A DNA stretch of 5,774 nucleotides from Streptomyces griseus (GTDB lineage: Bacteria > Bacteroidota > Bacteroidia > Chitinophagales > Chitinophagaceae). Shown here piece after piece: positions 1 through 5,774 of the stretch (position 1 is its first letter; each line of letters starts with the position of its first letter). The notes under the pieces are model-generated. The model was not told the origin of the DNA. It saw only the letters and a list, made by a program, of their open reading frames with translations, and searched no databases. Location of the stretch: positions 1 through 5,774 of the forward strand of contig CALPIT020000163.1 in NCBI GenBank assembly GCA_943323705.2, read 5' to 3'. The position numbers were made by a program, and so were the translations under genes.

Positions 1-1137
1 GACAATGCTGCAAAAATTAAGCAGTTTGCTCAAGAGGCTCGTTTTTTAAGATCGTTTCAATATTCAGTAATGATGGATTTGTACGCAAATCCTCCATTTG
101 TAACTGAGGCTGATGTTCCTGGTGCAAGTTTACCTCGTCAAATCAGCAGAGCCGATCTTTTTGAATATGTTGAAAATGAGTTGAAAGATATGGAAAACAC
201 CATTCCATTAACTAATGAGTATGGTCGTGTTAACAAAAGTGCAGTAAGAGCATTATTGTCAAGAATTTATTTAAATGCTGAAGTGTTTACAGGAACGGCT
301 CAATACCCTCAGGCTGCAGCTTATGCAAAGAAAGTTGTTGATGAAGGGAATTATTCATTGATATCGGATTACCGCAATTTGATGAGAGCAGATAACAATA
401 CGAATACTGAAGAATTTATTTTGACTATTAATTACGATGGTATTCGCACGAAAGGATATGGTGGAACTACATTCTTAACCCACGCATCTGTAGGTGGTAG
501 CATGTCTGCTTTCAATTATGGTATTGGTGGCGGATGGGGCGGAATTAGAACTACAAAAAATCTTCCTAATCTTTTTCCTGACGCATCAGGTAACTTAGAT
601 CAACGTGCTCAATTTTATACCAATGGTCAAAACATTGAGTTAGATGCAGAGCCGGCTACAGCTTTTACAAAAGGTTATGCTGTCACTAAGTACAGAAATA
701 TCACAAAATCGGGTGCTCAAGGTTCTAGTCCTGATTTTTCTGATGTTGATTTCCCTTTATTCAGAACTGCTGAAATGTATTTGAATTATGCAGAATCGGT
801 ATTAAGAGATCCTTCATCAGGCGATGCAACTACTGCATTAAACTACATCAACGCATTACGCACAAGAGCTTATGGTGGAAGTACTTCTGGAAACATCAAT
901 TCCACACAAATGGATTTGAATTTTATCTTAGATGAAAGATCAAGAGAGCTTCAGTGGGAGTGTTTTAGAAGAACAGATTTAGTTAGATTCGAAAAATTCA
1001 CTACTGATGCTTATTTATGGCCTTGGAAGGGTGGTGTAAGTTCAGGTACTTCTGTTGCATCATTCAGAAATATTTTCCCTATTCCGGCCTCTGATATCAA
1101 TGCAAACAGCAATTTAACTCAGAACACTGGATATTAA
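1..1137 (+). CDS. susD: SusD/RagB-family outer-membrane glycan-binding lipoprotein, 5'-truncated
   Basis: The frame is open from the first base, so the gene starts left of the window; 378 C-terminal residues are visible, against roughly 500-550 in a whole SusD. The in-frame ATG at base 70 is internal, because the codons before it already encode the conserved family motif QEARFLRSF (visible residues 12-20). Other family hallmarks are helical TPR-like segments around residues 45-115, DFPLFRTAEMYLNYAES (250-266), DERSRELQWECFRRTDLVRF (311-330), a YLWPWKGG segment, and the closing FPIPASDIN...NLTQNTGY. In this family the protein is a surface lipoprotein that caps the SusC TonB-dependent transporter and delivers oligosaccharides to it. 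The WPWKGG-type C-terminus and the two SusE/F-like genes downstream recall the starch-utilisation branch, but substrate is inferred. The lipobox and N-terminal domain start are outside the window. Family assignment is secure; the specific symbol is by homology. Confidence 0.95.
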   Translation, partial: DNAAKIKQFAQEARFLRSFQYSVMMDLYANPPFVTEADVPGASLPRQISRADLFEYVENELKDMENTIPLTNEYGRVNKSAVRALLSRIYLNAEVFTGTAQYPQAAAYAKKVVDEGNYSLISDYRNLMRADNNTNTEEFILTINYDGIRTKGYGGTTFLTHASVGGSMSAFNYGIGGGWGGIRTTKNLPNLFPDASGNLDQRAQFYTNGQNIELDAEPATAFTKGYAVTKYRNITKSGAQGSSPDFSDVDFPLFRTAEMYLNYAESVLRDPSSGDATTALNYINALRTRAYGGSTSGNINSTQMDLNFILDERSRELQWECFRRTDLVRFEKFTTDAYLWPWKGGVSSGTSVASFRNIFPIPASDINANSNLTQNTGY

Positions 1138-1165
1138 TCATTAAACAACTGAAAAATTATTTGTT

Positions 1166-2011
1166 ATGAAAAATATAATCAATAAACTTTTGATTCTTTT
1201 ATGTGGAGCTATGATGCTCGTATCATGTAAAAAAGATGAAAATCAAATTCAATTTTTAGGTGGTACTAATTCCGTATTAAGTGCCAACAGAACTGATGCT
1301 ATTCCATTAGCATTTCTTACCAAAGATGAAGAAGCTGTAAAATTCAGCTGGACCAATCCTAATTATAAATTTACAACTGGGGTTAGTTCTCAGGATGTAA
1401 ATTATACATTGGAGATGGACGTAGCTGGTGCTGGATTTGCAAGTCCAAACGTAAAGAGAATTTCTATCAGTAAAGATTTATCTGTTAGCTACACACAAAA
1501 TCAGATAAACGATATTATGCTGAATCAATTGAATTTTTCTACCGGTCAGCAGTATTCAATAGATGTCAGAATCGTTTCTACATTATTTAACAACAATGCG
1601 AGATTGGTTTCTAATACATTGACATTTTCAGCAACACCATACGCTATTCCTCCAAAAGTAACTCCTCCAGGAACAGCTCCTGATTATTCAGATGGACGTT
1701 TGTTCTTAGTGGGTTCTGCATCTCCCGGAGGTTGGAACAATCCAGTGCCGGTTCCTACACAGGAATTCACAAGAATATCATCAACTGTTTATGAATTGAC
1801 TATACAAATGAATCCTGGTTCTTATTTATTGCTTCCAATCAATGGCTTCTGGGGCGCTAAATATGGTGGCTTGGGTTCTAACAATACCAACAATCCTGAC
1901 GGTGATGATTTCAAACCAGAAGGAGGAGATTTAAGATCACCTACAACACCAGGAACTTACAAAATTGTTGTTGATTTCCAGAGAGGTAAATTCTCATTAA
2001 CTAGACAATAA
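1166..2011 (+). CDS. SusE/SusF-like surface lipoprotein with one C-terminal glycan-binding module
   Basis: This 281-residue protein begins with a lipoprotein signal peptide, a hydrophobic stretch ending in LVSC with the lipidated Cys at residue 21. The next residues, KKDE, fit the acidic/lysine lipoprotein export signal known to send Bacteroidota lipoproteins to the cell surface. Residues about 25-160 form a SusE N-terminal-type beta domain (VKFSWTNPNY near the start, ending in ATPYAIPPKVTPP). Residues about 177-281 form a single SusE/F carbohydrate-binding-like module, with GRLFLVGSASPGGW (W190), GFWGAKYGG (W229, K232, Y233) and a final TYKIVVDFQRGKFSLT strand. It lies 28 bases after susD, consistent with one operon. 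No Shine-Dalgarno sequence is seen, which is normal for the phylum; the start is set by the signal peptide. SusE itself is about 100 residues longer and carries two such modules, so this is a short form. Expected role: holding glycan at the surface beside SusCD. Confidence 0.88.
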   Translation: MKNIINKLLILLCGAMMLVSCKKDENQIQFLGGTNSVLSANRTDAIPLAFLTKDEEAVKFSWTNPNYKFTTGVSSQDVNYTLEMDVAGAGFASPNVKRISISKDLSVSYTQNQINDIMLNQLNFSTGQQYSIDVRIVSTLFNNNARLVSNTLTFSATPYAIPPKVTPPGTAPDYSDGRLFLVGSASPGGWNNPVPVPTQEFTRISSTVYELTIQMNPGSYLLLPINGFWGAKYGGLGSNNTNNPDGDDFKPEGGDLRSPTTPGTYKIVVDFQRGKFSLTRQ

Positions 2012-2049
2012 TTTTATAAGCCAATTTATCACAGTAAAAAAAACTAAAA

Positions 2050-3198
2050 ATGAAAATATTTTTAAAATCACTGGCAGCAGTACTGATGACCACTTTGGTT
2101 TTTACTGCTTGTAATAAAGTTGAAGATTTGCCTGTATACGGAAACGGAACAGCAGTACAACTTTCAGCTACTTCACAATCATTGGCAGCAACAGCAGCAG
2201 ATTCATCTAATGTATTGGTTACATTTAACTGGACCGATGCTAAATATGCAACTTCACTAGCTAATCAAAAGTATATACTTGAAATGGCAGTTGCAGGTTC
2301 AAATTTTGCTAATTCAGCTTCAAAGACAATCATGGGCAGTTTAACTGCTTCATTTACTGCAAAAGAAGTGAATGATATTCTATTAGGCTTTGGTTTTACA
2401 TTTGGCGTCGCCGGTGATGTTGAAGCAAGAATTGTTTCTTCTTATGGCAATAACAACGAAAGATTGATATCTAATGTATTAACCATTAATGCGACTCCAT
2501 ACCGTGTACCTCCAAAAGTTACACTTCCATTTACAGGTCGTTTGTACATCATTGGTGGTGCTACAGATTTCGGTTGGAATCAAGCTAATCCAATGCCTCC
2601 TGTTAGAGAATTGACACCTTTATCAGAAACTTCATGGGGTGGTATTTTCCATTTCAGTGGTAGCAGTGCTTATTTGCTTTTACCTGAAGCGGGAAGCTGG
2701 AACAACAAATACAGTGTTCAGGATAACAGTATTCCTGGAGCGGCAAATGAAGGTGCTTTTGGTTATAATCTTCCACAAGATATACCTGGAAATTTTGCAC
2801 AAGGTGATAATTGGTATAAAGCCATTTTTGATTTCCAAATCGGTAGATATAAAGTAACCAAGGAAGATCATCCAATGAAAGAAGAGTTGTTCATCACGGG
2901 AGATGCTACACCATCAAGCTGGACAAATAGTCCGCCACCAACTCAAAAATTCAATATGATTACCAATGGTGTTTTTGAAATAATTATGTCTTTCGAACCA
3001 GGTAAGTTGTATAAGTTCTTGGATACTAATGGACAGTGGCAGCCACAGTTTGGTGGTGATAATGCTGCTGGTGGTGACTTGGGTGCAAATTATGGCGGCG
3101 GAAATGATCCTGCAGCGATTCCAACACCAGCAGTTGCAGGCAATTACAAAGTACAAGTGAATTTCATTACTAAAAAGTATACAGTAACATTACAGTAA
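2050..3198 (+). CDS. SusE/SusF-like surface lipoprotein with two tandem glycan-binding modules
   Basis: This 382-residue lipoprotein has its lipobox at FTAC (Cys 21). It is a paralogue of the preceding gene: the N-terminal beta domain shares VTFNWTDAKY, the LEM.VAG..FA pattern, RIVS..GNNNERLISN and ATPYRVPPKV. It is followed by two tandem SusE/F-type modules at residues about 163-271 (GRLYIIGGATDFGW with W176, GSWNNKY with W217 and K220, ending FDFQIGRYKVTK) and 278-382 (ELFITGDATPSSW with W291, GQWQPQFGGD with W330, ending YKVQVNFITKKYTVT). The aromatic and basic residues are candidate ligand contacts by analogy with SusE/SusF; this was not tested structurally. Length and layout match the classical two-module SusE, although its position last in the cluster is that of SusF, so no symbol is assigned. 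It starts 38 bases after the previous gene behind an A-rich leader, and a terminator follows. The residues after Cys21 (NKVED) are a weaker surface-export signal than in its neighbour. Confidence 0.9.
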   Translation: MKIFLKSLAAVLMTTLVFTACNKVEDLPVYGNGTAVQLSATSQSLAATAADSSNVLVTFNWTDAKYATSLANQKYILEMAVAGSNFANSASKTIMGSLTASFTAKEVNDILLGFGFTFGVAGDVEARIVSSYGNNNERLISNVLTINATPYRVPPKVTLPFTGRLYIIGGATDFGWNQANPMPPVRELTPLSETSWGGIFHFSGSSAYLLLPEAGSWNNKYSVQDNSIPGAANEGAFGYNLPQDIPGNFAQGDNWYKAIFDFQIGRYKVTKEDHPMKEELFITGDATPSSWTNSPPPTQKFNMITNGVFEIIMSFEPGKLYKFLDTNGQWQPQFGGDNAAGGDLGANYGGGNDPAAIPTPAVAGNYKVQVNFITKKYTVTLQ

Positions 3199-3231
3199 AA
3201 GATATTTTTTAGGTTTGTTTTTAAATGATAC

Positions 3232-3264
3232 GAAGCTCACTTGAAAAAGTGGGCTTCTTTTTTT
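3232..3264 (+). terminator. Rho-independent terminator of the Sus-type operon
   Basis: An 11-base-pair stem is formed by GAAGCTCACTT (3232-3242) and AAGTGGGCTTC (3247-3257), with a GAAA tetraloop and one G-U wobble. It is followed directly by seven T residues (3258-3264). It begins 34 bases after the last lipoprotein gene. No matching A-run directly precedes the stem, so it should act only on + strand transcription. It separates the glycan-uptake operon from the large surface-protein gene. Confidence 0.9.
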
Positions 3265-3426
3265 GAAATACTCCAAGAGCCAGAAAATTAAGGTACTAAG
3301 ATGAATTTAACTGATATAAGATATTGCGTTTATATTAATAAAAAGTACACTCACACATTTGAAATAAATTGAGAAATGCAAATATTTTAATGTGTTTTTT
3401 CTACACAGTTTATGATTTTTTTATTA

Positions 3427-3434
3427 TATTTTTG
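3427..3434 (+). promoter_or_regulatory. Candidate Bacteroidota -7 promoter box (TATTTTTG) for the downstream surface-protein gene
   Basis: TATTTTTG exactly fits the TAnnTTTG -7 consensus of the Bacteroidota primary sigma factor. It lies in the 273-base non-coding gap between the operon terminator and the large gene at 3538, on the correct strand, and would give a leader of roughly 95 bases. No clear TTG -33 element is present at the usual spacing; only a T-rich stretch around 3395-3400 lies near there. The surrounding DNA is very AT-rich, so a chance match is possible. The rest of the gap (3265-3537) shows no supported gene, tRNA or strong hairpin. Confidence 0.45.
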
Positions 3435-3537
3435 TGATGAAAACACCAAACAAATATTTCTTTCTTATTTTGTTAATCCGTTAATATCTGTGAATTGCTA
3501 TTGATAGTTCAATTTACAATAACAAGCAACAACTAAC

Positions 3538-5774
3538 ATGCGATTTAGCATTAAGAATGTAAATTTTTATTTTAAAAACGAATTAAGCTTTTCCAAATGG
3601 CTTAATTGGAGAACTATTTTTTATCCAACATTTCTTTTTTTATTCTTTTCAATTTCTGCATCAGCTCAGGTTACTATTTTTAGTGAGAATATTGGTTCTC
3701 CTACAGGCACAACAACATTAGCTACTTATAGTGCGGGTACTGCTCCTGCAACTTTTCAAAATAGACCAGCTTTGACATTCTCAGGAAGTGCTGATGTTAG
3801 AAATACAAATGTATCATCAGGCTATACTGGAGCAAGTGGAAATGGAAATGTTTTTATTACAAATACATCAGGCACTCTTTTTCAAATTTCCGGCATCAAT
3901 ACTTCTTCATATAATACCTTGTCATTGAGTTTTGGAATCTTCAAATCCACTACTGCTTCAACTGGCTCCGATTTGATTGTTGAAGTTAGTACTGATGGAA
4001 CAACATTTACTCCTTTGTCTTATACAGCGCTTTCGTCAGGAACAGGAACCGCAACCTGGTTTTTAAGGAGTACAACTGGAACAATTCCTTCAACACCTAA
4101 TTTAAGAATTCAATTCAGGCAAACAGGAACCGCTACACAGTATAGAATTGATGATATCATTTTAACTGGATTTTTTTCCGGCATCACATCTGCTCAATCC
4201 GGTCCATGGTCGAGTACAACAACATGGGTAGGAGGTGTAGTGCCAACTTCGGCTTCAAACGCTGTCATTGCATCTGGTCATGTGGTGACAATGGACAACA
4301 CCACATTCAACACTCGAAATGTCGGTGTGACAACTACAGTTAATTCAGGAGGAACACTCGCCACCAATGTTCAATACATCAACAACGGAACTACAACAAT
4401 TAATGGTTCGTTTCAGCTAAATGCTGGAGGCTTTACCAACAGCGGCAACAATTTTGTTTATGGAGCCAATGGTACTTTGATTTTTAATAACACAAGTTCT
4501 TATGGTGTTAACAATACAGATCAATACTGGCCAACTGCCAATGGGCCTTTTAATGTAACAATTCTACAGGGGGGCATGACTTTAAATTCGGCCAACAGAA
4601 CAATAAATGGCACATTGCAAACTGCATCGGGGGTAACATTATCTAGTTCAACTTTGACTATCAATGGGACTGCACAAATTAATGCAGGCGGATTTTTTGC
4701 AAACTCACCTGTATATGGGAATGCATCATTATTAAAGTATAATACGGGTGGAGTTTATGGAAGAGGATCGGAATGGAATACAGGAGTAGGGACTGTTGGT
4801 ACAACCGCTGGTTATCCAAATGATGTTCAAGTTAGCAGTAATACCACACTAAATGTACCTAATACCGGTACAGCTGCATTTTCTTCATTAATGGCAATGG
4901 CAAGGGATTTAATAATAGATGCTGGGTCGTCATTTTATATGGATTATGGCGGTGGAGGTAACAAGAGTGGAACATTAAACGTTTACAGGAATATCATCAT
5001 CAATGGAAATTTCTCATTAAGCAATGTTGCTGGTGGAGATATGAATTTATTTGGCAACTGGACAAGAACTGGCGTATTTACACCAAACTCAAGAGCAGTA
5101 AATTTTATTGGATCAACTAACCAGTCAATTACTGGTGCTACAACTTTTGAATACCTTATTTTGAACAATACAAATGGGTTGACTTTACAAGCATCCTCTG
5201 ACATAACGGTTAACAATACACTAAATCTTCCCAACGGTAGAATTACCACAGGTACAAGTAAGGTTATGATTCCATCAACAGGAGTAATTACCCGAACAAA
5301 TGGCTGGATCAATGGTAATTTGCAAAAATTCATAACGACAGGAACTGCTGTGAGTAGGAATTTTGAAATTGGAAATGCTACTAATTATCTTCCAGTATCC
5401 ATAGCAGCAAATGTTGATGTAGCAGGAAGTTTGCTGTTGTCTATTAAAGATGGCGAACATCCTTCGATAGCGTTATCTCCATTAAACAGCACAAGAAGTA
5501 TCAATCGTTATTGGGACATTACGAATGTTGATGCTTCCGTTTCTTCTTATGATGCAACGCTTAATTTTTTATCAGCAGATGTGGATGCAGGGGCAACAAT
5601 TGCTTTGTTTCGTGCTGCGTATTTTGCAGCTGCAAATTGGACATTATTGACATCTGTAACAGGAAGCGCTACAACAATTACCTTAACAGGCTCAACGCTT
5701 TTTGGAGAAGTGGCCGTGGCAGAAGATAAACCACAAAGTAATTACAGGTCAAAACAATCTGGAGCCTGGACTCA
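3538..5774 (+). CDS. Large secreted beta-repeat surface protein, probable type IX secretion cargo, 3'-truncated
   Basis: An uninterrupted frame runs from ATG 3538 to the window edge (745 complete codons, no stop). The signal peptide is long: a 26-residue N-region with several Lys/Arg, a hydrophobic core at residues about 27-40, and a likely cut at ASA43/Q44. Residues about 44-214 look like a beta-sandwich domain ending in RIDDIILTGF. Residues 217-253 carry SGPWSSTTTWVGG..P and an IASGHVVTMD strand, a G8-like arrangement common at the head of beta-helices. Residues about 254-590 are Asn/Gly/Thr-rich short beta repeats, including a GNWTRTGVFTP...VNFIGSTNQSITG unit (506-533). Residues about 589-725 (WINGNLQKF, FEIGNATNYLPVSI, SINRYWDIT) match a module frequent in Bacteroidota T9SS proteins. 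I found no cysteine codon. No catalytic motif is recognisable, so an adhesin or matrix role is only a guess. The terminator and own promoter candidate suggest independent transcription. The C-terminal sorting domain would lie beyond the window. Confidence 0.9.
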   Translation, partial: MRFSIKNVNFYFKNELSFSKWLNWRTIFYPTFLFLFFSISASAQVTIFSENIGSPTGTTTLATYSAGTAPATFQNRPALTFSGSADVRNTNVSSGYTGASGNGNVFITNTSGTLFQISGINTSSYNTLSLSFGIFKSTTASTGSDLIVEVSTDGTTFTPLSYTALSSGTGTATWFLRSTTGTIPSTPNLRIQFRQTGTATQYRIDDIILTGFFSGITSAQSGPWSSTTTWVGGVVPTSASNAVIASGHVVTMDNTTFNTRNVGVTTTVNSGGTLATNVQYINNGTTTINGSFQLNAGGFTNSGNNFVYGANGTLIFNNTSSYGVNNTDQYWPTANGPFNVTILQGGMTLNSANRTINGTLQTASGVTLSSSTLTINGTAQINAGGFFANSPVYGNASLLKYNTGGVYGRGSEWNTGVGTVGTTAGYPNDVQVSSNTTLNVPNTGTAAFSSLMAMARDLIIDAGSSFYMDYGGGGNKSGTLNVYRNIIINGNFSLSNVAGGDMNLFGNWTRTGVFTPNSRAVNFIGSTNQSITGATTFEYLILNNTNGLTLQASSDITVNNTLNLPNGRITTGTSKVMIPSTGVITRTNGWINGNLQKFITTGTAVSRNFEIGNATNYLPVSIAANVDVAGSLLLSIKDGEHPSIALSPLNSTRSINRYWDITNVDASVSSYDATLNFLSADVDAGATIALFRAAYFAAANWTLLTSVTGSATTITLTGSTLFGEVAVAEDKPQSNYRSKQSGAWT
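4189..4230 (+). repeat. First copy of an SGxW...TW protein repeat inside the surface protein
   Basis: Residues 218-231 read SAQSGPWSSTTTWV, followed by GGVVP. The same opening pattern (S-x-Q-S-G-x-W) recurs at residues 738-744 at the right edge. The spacing of about 520 residues suggests that the beta-sandwich/beta-helix block is starting over. The match is at protein level only and short, so the repeat is tentative. Confidence 0.45.
5749..5774 (+). repeat. Start of a second SGxW protein repeat, cut by the window edge
   Basis: Residues 738-745 read SKQSGAWT, preceded by NYR, and parallel SAQSGPWS at residues 218-225. In Bacteroidota surface proteins a YRS.QSGxW segment usually opens a new module. 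Only eight residues are visible, so the extent of the second copy is unknown. Confidence 0.4.

Noticed and set aside
70..1137. ATG at base 70 as the true start of the SusD gene
   Set aside because: The frame is open upstream to base 1 and already encodes the conserved EARFLRS motif, so the gene is truncated by the window edge and the ATG is an internal Met.
2012..2049. Possible attenuator or separate promoter between the two SusE/F genes
   Set aside because: The 38 bases contain only an A-rich leader, with no stable hairpin and no TAnnTTTG box, so co-transcription is the simpler reading.
2639..3156. Four short open frames on both strands inside the second SusE/F gene (2639-2857 +, 2654-2875 -, 2680-2871 -, 2914-3156 -)
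   Set aside because: They lie wholly inside a well-supported lipoprotein gene, have no recognisable domains and show compositions expected of shadow translation.
3301..3372. A 23-codon open frame in the intergenic gap
   Set aside because: It is short, has no recognisable feature, and such frames are expected by chance in AT-rich DNA.
4983..5460. Minus-strand open frames (4983-5333 and 5275-5460) opposite the surface-protein gene
   Set aside because: The + strand frame is continuous here and encodes recognisable Bacteroidota repeat modules. The antisense frames have no family features or convincing signals.
1..5774. CRISPR array, tRNA/rRNA genes, insertion sequences or attachment sites
   Set aside because: No regularly spaced DNA repeats, RNA-gene sequences, transposase frames or inverted terminal repeats were seen by reading the window; nearly all of it is coding.

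Overview
The window looks like chromosomal DNA of an AT-rich member of the phylum Bacteroidota, possibly of the Chitinophagaceae/Sphingobacteriales type. The phylum call rests on a SusD-family protein, two SusE/SusF-like lipoproteins with Bacteroidota-style lipoboxes, A-rich leaders without Shine-Dalgarno sequences, a TAnnTTTG-type -7 promoter box, and a large surface protein built from repeats common in type IX secretion cargo. The narrower assignment is a guess from style and not a measurement.

Region 1 (1-3264) is the distal end of a Sus-type glycan-uptake operon on the + strand. A 5'-truncated susD gene enters from the left edge and is followed, with gaps of 28 and 38 bases, by two paralogous SusE/SusF-like lipoprotein genes. 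A strong intrinsic terminator closes the unit. The expected upstream partner, a SusC TonB-dependent transporter, would lie left of the window. No glycoside hydrolase or regulator gene is visible here. In the known system SusD lids the SusC barrel while SusE and SusF hold the glycan at the cell surface. The SusD C-terminus and the tandem SusE/F modules resemble the starch/alpha-glucan branch, but the substrate is inferred.

Region 2 (3265-3537) is non-coding and AT-rich. It holds a candidate sigma-ABfr-type promoter whose TATTTTTG box fits the Bacteroidota -7 consensus, followed by a leader of about 95 bases.

Region 3 (3538 to the right edge) is a single open reading frame of at least 745 codons with no stop before the window ends. 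It encodes a secreted Gly/Ser/Thr/Asn-rich all-beta protein: a long signal peptide, a beta-sandwich-like domain, a W-containing SGxW...TW segment, beta-helix-like repeats, and a module typical of Bacteroidota gliding/adhesion-type surface proteins. The last visible residues appear to start a second SGxW segment. The protein is probably exported by the type IX system, but its diagnostic C-terminal sorting domain is outside the window.

Nothing in the window shows an undescribed system. The points that merit a second look are the unequal number of glycan-binding modules in the two lipoproteins, their different surface-export signals, and the architecture of the large repeat protein.
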